Origin: Acidobacteriota bacterium | GTDB taxonomy: Bacteria > Acidobacteriota > Terriglobia > Terriglobales > Acidobacteriaceae | Direction of reading: 5' to 3' | Assembly (NCBI GenBank): GCA_031296115.1 | Contig: JARLGI010000120.1 | Span: 62,001-126,000 of the forward strand | DNA length: 64,000 nucleotides | Part shown: one piece after another, positions 17,298 through 26,046 of the stretch | Position numbering within the stretch: position 1 is the first letter of the stretch | Layout: the number at the start of each line of letters is the position of its first letter | Made by a program: the position numbers and the translations under genes | The notes under the pieces: model-generated | What the model was told of the DNA's origin: nothing | Database searches by the model: none | What the model saw: the letters and a program-made list of their open reading frames with translations, nothing else

Positions 17298-17708
17298 AAC
17301 TTCCTCCATGACAGGGTTATTGTACGGCCTACCTCAAGATGCAGAACCGGATGGCGCACTGCTTCCTCAAGCTATCCGGCCACGCTGCCGACAGACTTAG
17401 TTAAGCCAACCTGTTTCACGCGCAGCATAAAGTACCGACATTACAGGATGATGAAATCTGCGGGGCAAAATTATCATTTTGCACCCCCAACGGGACTACA
17501 ACCGAAGAATTGAGGCCGCCCCCGATTTTGCGGTTAACGGGGGTGGTATTCGCGGAACATTCATCAGTTGTTCACAAGCCTGTAACTTTCCGACCATAGG
17601 ATGCCGTTGAACGTTCATCGATCAGGTTCCCGATGCGCGTCTCTAAATTATTAGTGGTTCGCAATTCGCTGTAACTCATCTGCCCCACTTGCGTTTTCAG
17701 GAGAGAAA
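17298..17708. other. intergenic region before the coiled-coil porin
   Basis: 411 bp with no credible gene. It holds a near-perfect hairpin (17465-17482, GCAAAAT-TATC-ATTTTGC, extended by GGGG/CCCC) and a second inverted repeat CCCCCG/CGGGGG around 17520-17543. Their role (operator, leader hairpin or end of a small RNA) is not clear. The GGAGAG ribosome-binding site of the next gene sits at its end. Confidence 0.5.
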
Positions 17709-19454
17709 ATGAAACGACGACTGGCTACAGCGCTGTCGCTGCTGATCGCGACCAGCGTTTTCGCACAAACTCCGGTTTCGAAAGAACTGCAGGAAATGAA
17801 AGATGCGATCGCTGCTCAACAGCAGCAGATCCAGCAACTGCAGCAGCAGGTCACGAACCGCGATCAGGTGATCCAGCAGCTACAAACCCAAGTCGGTCAG
17901 GCGCAGGCTGCGGCGCAGCAGGCACAACAGACTGCTGACGCTGCGGGGCCGAAAGCCGAAGACATGGACAAGCAGTACATCGACCCGCTACAGCATGATG
18001 TGGCTGACCTGAAAGCACTTTCCGGCACGACGGTGAATGAGTTGCAGGAGACTCAGAAACGCGTGGCCGGTCTGGAGAGTCCGGCGGCCATTCACTACAA
18101 GGGCATTACCATTACTCCGGGCGGCTTCGTGGCGGCGGAAACCGTGTGGCGGCCGCACGCCACTCTGGGCGACATCAACACCCCGTTGAACTCGATACCG
18201 TTCTCCGGTGCGGGGCAGGCCCGTCAGTCGGAATTCTATGGATCGGGCCGTCAGTCGCGCATGTCATTCCTCGCCCAAGGCAAGATGGCCAACATGAACC
18301 TGACCGGCTACTCCGAGGCGGACTTCCTGGGCGCCGGCGTGACCTCCAACAATAACCAGAGCAACAGTTACGTCTACCGTCAGCGCCAGTTGTGGGGACA
18401 GGCTGCCCTGCAAAACGGCTGGACTTTCACCGGCGGCCAGATGTGGAGCTTGGTGACTGAGACCAAGGTCGGTCTCGATAACCGCACCGAGGCCACTCCT
18501 ATGCAAATTGACGCGCAGTACACTGCGGGCTTCAGTTGGGCCCGGCAGTACGCCTTCCGGGTGACCAAGAACTTCAACAACAAGGCGTGGGTTGGCTTCT
18601 CGGTCGAAAATGCTCAAACGCTCCTCACCGTCTCGGGAGCGCCCAGTGTTACATGCGGCAGCAGCACCTGCGGCAACTTCTTGATTGGCGGTCCGGGCGC
18701 CGGAGCCGGTCTCTACAATCTGAACGCCAACTACTCATCCAACGTCTCCCCGGATTTCGTCCTGAAGGCAGCTTTTCAGCCGAGCTTCGGGGGGCACTAC
18801 GAGATATTCGCCGTGGGCAGCGTTTTCCGCGAGCGCATTTATCCGCACGCCCTCGACAAGACCCCTTCTGCCGCCGGAGCCTTTAACAACAACACGCTTG
18901 GTGGAGGCTTCGGCGCTAATGCCCGCTGGCTGGTGGCCAAGAAGAAGGTCGAGTTCGGCGTTCACTACCTGGGCGGCGACGGTGTAGGCCGCTACGGCGA
19001 TGCCACGCTGCCTGACCTGACCGTCTATGGTGACGGTTACGAACACTTGGTCCGCTCCTATCAGGGACTCGCTTCTCTCGAATTCCACCTACCGAAGTGG
19101 GATTTCTACTTCTACGGTGGCGGCGAATACGCTGGACGGCAGTCGTCACTGTATAAGGGTGCAGGAGTGGGATACGGCTCTCCGCTGTTCAAGAATACCG
19201 CTTGCGGAGTCGAGACACTGCCAGGAACCGGCGGCTTCGCCCCAGGCGGACTGTCGAACTGCACGGGTCAGACCCGCGCCATCATCGAGGGCACCACCGG
19301 CTTCTGGTACAAGCCCTACAACGGGCCTAAGGGCCGGCTGCAGATGGGACTGCAGTACTCCTACCTGACGCGCGATGCGTGGTCTGGAATAGGTGGACAG
19401 CCCGAAGCCATCGAAAACATGATCTTTACATCCTTCCGGTACTACCTGCCTTAA
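17709..19454 (+). CDS. porin-like outer-membrane protein with N-terminal coiled coil
   Basis: 581 residues. Signal peptide (LATALSLLIATSVFAQ), then a Gln-rich coiled coil at about 25-80 (EMKDAIAAQQQQIQQLQQQV, heptad-like), a linker that re-enters helix to about 120, and from about 125 a beta-barrel of amphipathic strands such as HYKGITITPGGFVAAETVW and YSEADFLG, ending YLTRDAWSG...FTSFRYYLP. The coiled-coil-plus-barrel architecture resembles Slp/OmpM-type porins, whose helical part reaches peptidoglycan. The solute is unknown. GGAGAG precedes ATG 17709 and a strong terminator follows, so it is likely a single-gene unit. Confidence 0.75.
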   Translation: MKRRLATALSLLIATSVFAQTPVSKELQEMKDAIAAQQQQIQQLQQQVTNRDQVIQQLQTQVGQAQAAAQQAQQTADAAGPKAEDMDKQYIDPLQHDVADLKALSGTTVNELQETQKRVAGLESPAAIHYKGITITPGGFVAAETVWRPHATLGDINTPLNSIPFSGAGQARQSEFYGSGRQSRMSFLAQGKMANMNLTGYSEADFLGAGVTSNNNQSNSYVYRQRQLWGQAALQNGWTFTGGQMWSLVTETKVGLDNRTEATPMQIDAQYTAGFSWARQYAFRVTKNFNNKAWVGFSVENAQTLLTVSGAPSVTCGSSTCGNFLIGGPGAGAGLYNLNANYSSNVSPDFVLKAAFQPSFGGHYEIFAVGSVFRERIYPHALDKTPSAAGAFNNNTLGGGFGANARWLVAKKKVEFGVHYLGGDGVGRYGDATLPDLTVYGDGYEHLVRSYQGLASLEFHLPKWDFYFYGGGEYAGRQSSLYKGAGVGYGSPLFKNTACGVETLPGTGGFAPGGLSNCTGQTRAIIEGTTGFWYKPYNGPKGRLQMGLQYSYLTRDAWSGIGGQPEAIENMIFTSFRYYLP

Positions 19455-19460
19455 CGCAAC

Positions 19461-19499
19461 CCGGGTGGCTGGCTTCGGTTCAGCCACCCGGATTTTTTC
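19461..19499 (+). terminator. terminator after the coiled-coil porin gene
   Basis: CCGGGTGGCTG/CAGCCACCCGG stem (19461-19471 with 19481-19491) with a 9-nt loop and an ATTTTTT tail. Confidence 0.88.
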
Positions 19500-19620
19500 C
19501 TTCTGCACTACCCGCTCCCCAGAGAATTCCCGTCTGTCCAAAACCAGGATCCTTGCTGATGCTGGTTGACAGCGCTTTCGTGCTCCCCCAGAATTGGGAC
19601 TTACACGAAAGGACCAACTT

Positions 19621-20472
19621 ATGCTCTTCCCCCCGGAAGCACGGGACGATTCTCCCCAGGAGCCGCCCGCTCCCTCCGCTCTGTCCCGTAACCCAGTCTT
19701 AATGTATGTGCTGCTGGCCGTGGCCGCGGTTTACGTGATCGCGTCGCTGTATCTGATGTTTGACATGCGGAGCCGCCTGACGGCCATGGAGAAGAAACAG
19801 GCCACGCTGGAGACCGCCCAGGCGGAGATGAATGACCGTATTCATGCCACCTCCTCGGAGTTCAAGCAAGCGCTTAGCTCAGAGGTGGGTTCCACCAAGC
19901 AGGAAATCGCTCAGCGAGCAGCGGAGTTGGAGCGTCAGCAGAAGGCGGCGGCCGCTAGGTTATCGGCCGAGCAGAATCAGCAAGGTAAGCAACTGGCTGC
20001 GGTCAACACCGAAGTCAGCGGCGTGAAGACGGAAGTCGGTGCGGCGAAGACCGACATCCAGAAGACGCAGACCGACCTCGCCGCCACTAATGCCAAGCTG
20101 GAGCGTGCCATTGGCGACTTGGGCGTGCAGAGCGGCCTGATCGCGCACAACAGTTCGGAGCTGGAAATGCTGAAGCGCAAAGGCGAGCGCAACTATTACG
20201 ATTTCACGTTGCATAAGGGCGCGCGCACACCCGTCTCGACGATTAGTCTGCAGCTCAAGAAGGTCGATCCCAAAAAGAGCAGGTTCACGGTGAACGTCAT
20301 GGCCGACGACAAGACCATCGAAAAAAAGGACCGCACCGTCGGCGAGCCGCTGCAGTTCTACACCGGGCGCGACCACCTGCTGTATGAGGTGGTGGTCTTT
20401 ACCGCCGCCAAAGACACCATCACCGGCTATCTGGCCACGCCTAAGGGCGCGCCTACGTCGGTCACGCCGTAG
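19621..20472 (+). CDS. single-span membrane protein with long coiled coil, unknown function
   Basis: 283 residues. A short cytosolic N-terminus, one transmembrane helix (LMYVLLAVAAVYVIASLYLMF, about 25-45), then an Ala/Glu/Gln/Lys-rich coiled coil to about 180 (e.g. AELERQQKAAAARLSAEQNQ), and a C-terminal beta-rich domain beginning ERNYYDFTLHKGARTPVS with KKVDPKKSRFTVNVMADDKTI. No known catalytic motif is visible. The topology suits an inner-membrane protein reaching into the periplasm. ATG 19621 is preferred (AAAGGA upstream) over a frame extension at 19594. Confidence 0.7.
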   Translation: MLFPPEARDDSPQEPPAPSALSRNPVLMYVLLAVAAVYVIASLYLMFDMRSRLTAMEKKQATLETAQAEMNDRIHATSSEFKQALSSEVGSTKQEIAQRAAELERQQKAAAARLSAEQNQQGKQLAAVNTEVSGVKTEVGAAKTDIQKTQTDLAATNAKLERAIGDLGVQSGLIAHNSSELEMLKRKGERNYYDFTLHKGARTPVSTISLQLKKVDPKKSRFTVNVMADDKTIEKKDRTVGEPLQFYTGRDHLLYEVVVFTAAKDTITGYLATPKGAPTSVTP

Positions 20473-20527
20473 TCGCGCGCCGCCAATCTGGAACCGACGC
20501 AAGCCTTGCGCGCGGAATGGCCGACTC

Positions 20528-21115
20528 TTATTGAGCCTTTGCCGGTTCGCGCAAGGTGATAGGCTTTTGGTCGTAGGCCTCGATGGTCACCATCAGTTCC
20601 TTACGCGCATCGAACAGCTGCTTGTTGACCGGGAACGACACCAGCACGGAGCCTTTCTGTTCGGCGCCGGGAGCAATCTTGGTTTCGACCACCAAGGGCT
20701 GTATCGCAGCCGCCTTTAAGTCGGGATAAGCCATGAAATAACGGTCGTAATCGCTTGCCGAAGCCGCATCGTCAGAAGTGTCGCCCTGGTCGGTTTTCAG
20801 GTTGGCCGTGATGGTCTTGACGTAAAGCGTCTTGTCGCCGACATTGCGTAGCGTAACGTTGAGCAGGACCATGGCGTTGGGCATGGTTTCCGGTTGGCTG
20901 AAGTACAGCGCGTCAATTCCGCCCTGGGCCACCGGCTTGGCTCGGAATACGTACATCGCGATCGCAACGGCAATGGCGACAATCACCAGCGCGACCGCCA
21001 CCGGCGCGAACGGCGGAAGATTTCGCTTGGCGCTGTCCATCTCTTCCGTGATGGGCACGTGCCCGGCGTCGAACAGCGGTTCGGCAGGTCTTTTCGGAGG
21101 TTTGTTGTCAGCCAT
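20528..21115 (-). CDS. membrane-anchored protein of unknown function
   Basis: 195 residues: a 35-residue cytosolic Pro/Lys-rich head, one transmembrane helix (VAVALVIVAIAVAIAMYVF, about 38-56) and a periplasmic domain with an immunoglobulin-like pattern (AMVLLNVTLRNVGDKTLYVKTITANLKT, then GSVLVSFPVNKQLFDARKE), similar in style to FxLYD/DUF-type accessory domains. GGAGG lies 6 nt before ATG 21115. The gene is convergent with the coiled-coil membrane protein. I cannot assign a function. Confidence 0.65.
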   Translation of the reverse strand: MADNKPPKRPAEPLFDAGHVPITEEMDSAKRNLPPFAPVAVALVIVAIAVAIAMYVFRAKPVAQGGIDALYFSQPETMPNAMVLLNVTLRNVGDKTLYVKTITANLKTDQGDTSDDAASASDYDRYFMAYPDLKAAAIQPLVVETKIAPGAEQKGSVLVSFPVNKQLFDARKELMVTIEAYDQKPITLREPAKAQ

Positions 21116-21245
21116 GAATCACCTCCGAAGATGATACAAGAGCGGGGCGGTCGCCGATGCCATGGGTTCCCTTCGCCAAGATCGGCGTCCATGGTGCGTT
21201 AACGCTGCTTTGTTCCCTGAGCCCTGGTGGGCCCCTCTTGTTCGA

Positions 21246-21662
21246 CTAGCGCGGCAGGATTTCGGTAAGCGCCCACTCGATGCGGTCCACCTCTTCGCGA
21301 ATGACCCGAATCGCCTGCTGCTGGCCGGGGTAAGGCACGGGCGCGATGGCGGCCACCGCATGGCGAATCTTGTGGTTCCGGTCCCAGATCAAATTGATCT
21401 TTTCCGACCTCTCCATCCGGCGCTGGTAAATCTTTCTGGCTACCTTCATAACGATCCAGGCAAACATCAGACCAAACAACATTTCGATCGGCAACCGGTC
21501 GGTTGCCCCGTCAAAATCGAAGAACGCCAGACGATAGACGGCTTCGCCGAGTCCGAGCGACGCAAAGATCACGCCCATGCCAACGAATGCCAGCGTCATG
21601 CGGTCAATGGGGCGAAGGGTCATTGACGATGGTTCACTGCTGCGGTTCGGTCCGAATCCCAT
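21246..21662 (-). CDS. small two-helix membrane protein, unknown
   Basis: 138 residues with two hydrophobic segments (MTLAFVGMGVIFASLGLGEAVY near 25-46 and MLFGLMFAWIVMKVA near 65-80), followed by a basic/acidic helical tail (RKIYQRRMERSEKINLIWDRNH). It is upstream of the previous gene on the same strand with a 130-bp gap. No family recognised. Confidence 0.55.
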   Translation of the reverse strand: MGFGPNRSSEPSSMTLRPIDRMTLAFVGMGVIFASLGLGEAVYRLAFFDFDGATDRLPIEMLFGLMFAWIVMKVARKIYQRRMERSEKINLIWDRNHKIRHAVAAIAPVPYPGQQQAIRVIREEVDRIEWALTEILPR

Positions 21663-21773
21663 GGTTCCCCCGAAGAAGGTGATGGTGAGGTTTCTATTGT
21701 GCTACAACCCTGGGGGTTTTGGGTACAGACTGCGTGGTTTTTTGCGTTAAAAAACGACATCCATGGCCGAAAA

Positions 21774-23531
21774 CTATTGGTTCTTACCCGGCCACTGGTG
21801 CTTCATGGCTCTGCGGAACTCCTTTTCCGGTAGAGTGTTCAGGACGTCCTTTGCCGTGAGCCAAGCGCGGCGCGCCTGGAGGATGCCGTACTTGATTTTC
21901 TCGAAATGCGTGGTGTGGTGCGCGTCGGTGTTGATGACAATCTTGACGCCGCGCTCGCGCGCCATGCGGAGGTGCACTTCGTTTAAATCGAGCCGCTCGG
22001 GATAGGCATTCAGCTCCATGGCAACTTTGTGCTTCAGGGCGGCCTTGAGGACCGCGTCCATGTCGAAGGGATAGGCGTCGCGGCGCAGCAGCAGCCTGCC
22101 TGTGGGATGCCCGAGAACCGAGACGTTCTTGTTCTCGATGGCGCGCAGTAGGCGGTCCGTCATCTGTGGCGCCTCCTGGTTGAATGCCGAGTGTACGCTG
22201 GCGACGACCACATCAATCTGCTCTAGCACCGAATCGCTGAGGTCAAGCTCACCATCGGCGAGGATGTCCACCTCGATTCCCGCCATGATGGTGATGCCGC
22301 GGACCTGCTCGTTTGCGGCGCGAATGCGCGCAACATGCTCCACGGCGCGCTTGTCGTCCAGCCCGTTGGCAAACGCCAGGTTCTTTGAGTGATCGGTGAT
22401 GGCGATGTACTGATAGCCGCGTTCCTTCGCCGCCTCCGCCATCTCGTCAATCGTGTTTCGCCCATCGGTCTCGACGGTGTGCATGTGCACTTCGCCGCGG
22501 ATGTCCTCCGCGGCGATGAGCTGCGGCAGACGATGCTCAGCGGCGGCCTCGATTTCGCCGTAATTCTCGCGCATCTCTGGCGGAATGCAATCGAGCTTGA
22601 GCTTGCCGTAGATTTCATCTTCCGTCGCACCGGCGACGCGCTTGTTGTTGTCCAGTCGAAACAGGCCGTACTCGTTCAGGGTGAAGCCCATCTTCAGTGC
22701 GCGCTGCCGCAACGTAACATTGTGGTTCTTGGAGCCAGTGAAGTATTGCAGCGCCGCGCCGTAGGATTCCGGCGGCAAGGTGCGCACATCCACCTGCATT
22801 CCGCTGCGCAGCTTGAAGCTCACCTTGTTATCGCCCTTTGCAAGGACTTCGACAATGCCGGGGAAGCGCAGGATTTCTTCGATCAGCGCGGCGCGCCGCT
22901 CGTCATCCACGCAACACGGCCCGGTAATGAGCATGTCGAGATCACCAACCGTTTCGCGGCCTCGCCGCAGTGAACCTGCCGGCGTAATCTTCTCGATTCC
23001 CTTGATGTGCTGGAGATGCTCTGCCAGCTTTTGCGCTGTGCGATCGGCCTCGTCGAGCAGAAACCGTCCCGAAATGCGCCGGTAATCTTCAATCGCCTTC
23101 AGGATCTTCTGCTCGCTCTTCTCGCTCAGACGCGGCAACTCGCGCAGCTTGCCTTCGCGCGCCAGTTTCTCCACGCTGGCCAGGTCGCTGACCTGAAACG
23201 CGCTCCACAGCAATGCAACGGTCTTGGGGCCGAGTCCCTGTATCTTCAGCAGTTCCAGCATGGAAGGCCGGTACTTCTTCAACAGCTCCTGGTGCGGTGT
23301 GAGTTTGCCGCCGCGACACAACTCCTGTATGTTGGCCGCCATGCCTTTGCCAATGCCGGGAATCTCCAGCAGCTTCTTTGGTTCGTCCAGCAGGGAAGCA
23401 ACTTGTTCGGGATGCCCTTCGAGGGCCTCGGCTGCGCGACGATAGGAACGAATACGAAACGAGTCGTCCCCGTTGATCTCCATGAGATCAGCGGTTTCGT
23501 AGAAGACGCTGGCGATGGCTTTGTTGTCCAG
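21774..23531 (-). CDS. polX: family X DNA polymerase with PHP domain, probable CTG start
   Basis: About 585 residues. Helix-hairpin-helix/8-kDa region at the N-terminus ([17 protein letters not shown], then [12 protein letters not shown] and [13 protein letters not shown]), the nucleotidyltransferase palm with the [17 protein letters not shown] motif (about 190-206) and a C-terminal PHP phosphoesterase ([18 protein letters not shown] and the [12 protein letters not shown] segment). It acts in base-excision/gap repair, with 3'-5' exonuclease in the PHP part. The family N-terminus (M-D-N-K-x-x-A... before MEINGDDSF) is encoded here but begins CTG at 23531; no ATG, GTG or TTG lies between the in-frame stop and that point. 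The first ATG (23483) would lose 16 conserved residues and has no ribosome-binding site. TACAAT at 23551-23556 fits a -10. Confidence 0.9.
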   Translation of the reverse strand: MDNKAIASVFYETADLMEINGDDSFRIRSYRRAAEALEGHPEQVASLLDEPKKLLEIPGIGKGMAANIQELCRGGKLTPHQELLKKYRPSMLELLKIQGLGPKTVALLWSAFQVSDLASVEKLAREGKLRELPRLSEKSEQKILKAIEDYRRISGRFLLDEADRTAQKLAEHLQHIKGIEKITPAGSLRRGRETVGDLDMLITGPCCVDDERRAALIEEILRFPGIVEVLAKGDNKVSFKLRSGMQVDVRTLPPESYGAALQYFTGSKNHNVTLRQRALKMGFTLNEYGLFRLDNNKRVAGATEDEIYGKLKLDCIPPEMRENYGEIEAAAEHRLPQLIAAEDIRGEVHMHTVETDGRNTIDEMAEAAKERGYQYIAITDHSKNLAFANGLDDKRAVEHVARIRAANEQVRGITIMAGIEVDILADGELDLSDSVLEQIDVVVASVHSAFNQEAPQMTDRLLRAIENKNVSVLGHPTGRLLLRRDAYPFDMDAVLKAALKHKVAMELNAYPERLDLNEVHLRMARERGVKIVINTDAHHTTHFEKIKYGILQARRAWLTAKDVLNTLPEKEFRRAMKHQWPGKNQ

Positions 23532-23581
23532 GCGTAAGTACCTGTGAAGGATTGTAACGTGCGGTCGCGACTGGTTAGCCC

Positions 23582-23610
23582 AAATAGAAAACCCAGCCTG
23601 GCGGCTGGGC
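23582..23610 (-). terminator. terminator after cspA
   Basis: Stem CCCAGCC/GGCTGGG (23592-23598 with 23603-23609) with a 4-nt loop; on the minus strand it is followed by TTTTCTATTT. It lies just before the polX promoter and so insulates the two genes. Confidence 0.85.
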
Positions 23611-23633
23611 TTCGTGGAACCGTGGCGAAGTAT

Positions 23634-23843
23634 TTATGCTGCCCTCGTCACGTTGCCTGCCTGTGGTCCTTTCTGCCCTTCAACGATCTCAAACTCTACC
23701 GCATCGCCTTCCTGCAAGCTCTTGTATCCGTCGGAGTTGATCGCGCTGTAGTGCACAAACACATCCGCTCCCCCATCCTCGCGGCCGATAAAGCCAAAGC
23801 CTTTTGCGTTATTGAACCACTTTACGGTTCCTTTCAGTTTCAC
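23634..23843 (-). CDS. cspA: cold-shock domain protein
   Basis: A 69-residue single cold-shock domain with both RNA-binding motifs: RNP1 KGFGFI (residues 14-19) and RNP2 VFVHY (28-32), and the family opening [16 protein letters not shown]. Such proteins melt RNA secondary structure and act as RNA chaperones. Start is GTG 23843 with GGAGG about 11 nt upstream. A strong promoter 155 nt further upstream implies a long 5' leader, as in thermoregulated csp genes. Confidence 0.95.
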   Translation of the reverse strand: MKLKGTVKWFNNAKGFGFIGREDGGADVFVHYSAINSDGYKSLQEGDAVEFEIVEGQKGPQAGNVTRAA

Positions 23844-23999
23844 GTTCTTCTTCCTCCAGGCGCAGCACCCCCACCCCGAGGATGCCGGTCTTGAATTGCG
23901 TCAAGCAGGTAGAGCCCAGAAGCCAATGTCGCAGAGAGGTCCTTTTAAAAGAGGAACAATGGCAGGTTGGATCGACACCTGCTCGAACGGCCTACTTGG

Positions 24000-24028
24000 A
24001 TTGTGCCGCCAATTGGTGGTGTTGTCAA
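24000..24028 (-). promoter_or_regulatory. promoter of cspA with long 5' leader
   Basis: TTGACA (24023-24028) and CACAAT (24000-24005) are 17 bp apart on the minus strand. Transcription should begin near 23993, leaving about 150 nt before the GTG. The leader contains CAGGT-N9-ACCTG and TTTTAAAA segments that can fold. Confidence 0.6.
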
Positions 24029-24121
24029 GAGAGTATATAGCGCGTGGCGCCTTTCCCGAGTTGTTAATCTGCCCTGAGAAGCGGTCGCGCAAATGGATGA
24101 GGTGGGGAGCCCAGCTCGCCG

Positions 24122-24721
24122 TTAAGCCAGCGAACGACGACGCGTTTCTGCCAGCCACAAGACCGACGCAATGGTTTTAGCGTCGCGAATCCTGCCAGAG
24201 AGGATCATCCCGACTGCTCGTGAGAGAGGGATTAGTTGGCACTCGATAACCTCATCGTCCTCGGGCTGCGCTTTGCCTGCCGTCAGACCCGCAGCGAGAT
24301 ACACCGTCATGGTCTCGTCTAGAAAACCGGGGCTGGGATAGAAGAACAGCGCGCGCTTCCAGCGCCGGGCGCAATATCCGGTCTCTTCCAGGATCTCGCG
24401 CTTCGCGCCCGTCAGAGCGTTCTCGCCGGGATCGATGCGCCCGGCCGGCAGTTCCCACAGATAGTCGTTGGCGGCGTAACGATACTGCTTCTCCAACAGC
24501 ACGCGGGGCTCGCGACCGGTGTCATCCACCGCAAGAATGACGACCGAGCCGGAGTGGCGAATCACCTCACGCGTGGCCGTGACGCCGCTGGGTTCCACCA
24601 CGCGGTCCGCAGTTACCGAGAACACTTTTCCCTTGTAAACGGTCTTGCAAGACAGCCGTCTGAGGCGGGATCGTTTGGGCGGTTTCGGGGGTTTGCGTGG
24701 AGCCATCTTCTTCGCAGGCAT
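24122..24721 (-). CDS. Nudix hydrolase, ADP-ribose pyrophosphatase type
   Basis: 199 residues with a complete Nudix box: Gly94-x5-Glu100-x7-Arg108-Glu109-Ile-Leu-Glu112-Glu113-x-Gly115. The upstream WELPAGRIDPGE and downstream YPSPGFLDETMTVYLA features are those of ADP-ribose/ADP-sugar pyrophosphatases (NudF/YqiI-like), which cut nucleoside diphosphate sugars with Mg2+. The first 22 residues are very basic (KKMAPRKPPKPPKRSRLRR), unusual for the family. ATG 24721 is taken; TATATT lies 9 nt upstream with no Shine-Dalgarno. ATG 24706 is an alternative. Confidence 0.85.
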   Translation of the reverse strand: MPAKKMAPRKPPKPPKRSRLRRLSCKTVYKGKVFSVTADRVVEPSGVTATREVIRHSGSVVILAVDDTGREPRVLLEKQYRYAANDYLWELPAGRIDPGENALTGAKREILEETGYCARRWKRALFFYPSPGFLDETMTVYLAAGLTAGKAQPEDDEVIECQLIPLSRAVGMILSGRIRDAKTIASVLWLAETRRRSLA

Positions 24722-24824
24722 GGTTTGACCAATATATAAGCTCGAATTAACGTGATCGTCCACGATGAGATTATCCCACTTTGAGTCTTTAAGGGACATG
24801 AGTGGGTAAACAGATCCGAAGTTG

Positions 24825-25741
24825 TTATTGCGGATTATCAGTGCGTATCAGAGCCTTGGCGGCAAATTTCCGGCAGTGGTGGAAAGCAAGGACGTTCTTT
24901 GTACAATGCGCAGGGACTTGGCCGGGGGCACGCACGCAGGCGGTCGCTTCCGATTTGTACGGCAGAAGGAATGTGCCTAGGTCGGCGATATGAATCTCGC
25001 GGTCGTCGATCGTGATGTCGGCTATAGCAAATCCAAAGTCGCTAGGCAGTCGTAATGGCCGCAACTTCAGTCGAAGCAGTTGCCCTTCTGGCTGTCCAAC
25101 CAGAGTTCGCCCTCATATTCAGGATACAGAGTCACACCCGTGTCATCGCGCAACGCCCAGAATGTGTTCTTGTCCGCCGCGATGTGAAACTCATAGACCG
25201 ATACAGGAGTATGGCGGAACTTCCCTTCTTTACGAAACTCAAACTCGGCAACAATTGGCGGCTTGAACAAATCGACGAGGTCACTCCCAAGTTCGCCCAT
25301 GGAAACGAATCTCATAGCGCGGCAGGCCGCCGAGGAATCGATCTTGAGAGGCTTGCCATTGATGGTGACGATGGAATAGCGCTCCTGGCCTTTCTCGAAG
25401 GTGACCTGCGCTTTCAACACGATGGTCTGCTGTGGTCCGGTGTTGGTCGTCGTCTGCTCACAGATGAAGTCTGGGAGATCGCCAAGGTAGGTCATTGGGA
25501 ATTCGCAGAGGCCAGTCAGTAGACGGTTCTGAACACCGCCAGCCGAAATGGCCAGACAGTGGCTGCTGTCGCTTCGGGGTGAGGCTGTATCAGAGGCAAC
25601 CGTCGGCAAATTCTCCTGCGGCCTTGCAGTGGAACTCCCGGTGAAAGATATTAGGGGCCAAGCTAAAGCCACAAGTGTCAAAATACCTGGTGTCCCACCA
25701 AAGCTTCTTTTGTGTGCGTAGACGAGCGGCTGGGCACGCAT
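24825..25741 (-). pseudogene. exported acidobacterial-type protein broken by a one-base frameshift
   Basis: Two adjacent frames clearly belong to one protein. The first (25067-25741) encodes a signal peptide and a domain ending GELWLDSQKG, then runs into a TGA. One base out of phase the sequence continues QLLRLKLRPLRLPSDFGF...GTFLLPYKSEATACVR...CTKNVLAFHHCRKF to 24825. The continuity (LDSQKG-QLLRL) places a missing G in the GAAGGGCAA run near 25080-25086. The intact form would be about 305 residues, exported, ending in a segment I associate with secreted proteins of Acidobacteria. ATG 25741 has a GGAG site. Whether the shift is real or a sequencing error cannot be told here. Confidence 0.75.
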
Positions 25742-26046
25742 CTCGCTCCACTCCTCAGCCTTAATGTTAAACGATATTGCTTGAAGTCAGCATGGGCATG
25801 TGTGGGCCTGAAGTTGCCATTGCCAAGGTGGAAAACGGCGGGTTGGAATTGGTTAGCAGGGATGCCCTTCCGAATTAAAGGTGGAGCTGAGAGAGCTAAG
25901 ACTTGCCAGCGGGACATGTGAGCAATCCTTGCGGCTAAAGCAGGACGGACGAGGGTCTGATTGACCATTGAATAAGAACAGCGGCCGGCCTTTGCGGAGC
26001 CGGATTGCAATTCGCAAATGGGAGCGCTTCTGCTATTCTGCCCGCC
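25742..26046. other. intergenic region before the DUF2520 gene
   Basis: 305 bp between divergent genes with no convincing gene. Its last 36 bp hold a promoter: TTCGCA (26011-26016), 17 bp, TATTCT (26034-26039). Nothing else is recognisable. Confidence 0.5.
26011..26039 (+). promoter_or_regulatory. promoter of the DUF2520 gene, leaderless type
   Basis: TTCGCA and TATTCT with a 17-bp spacer; the GTG start codon is 7 nt after the -10, without a ribosome-binding site. Confidence 0.5.
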
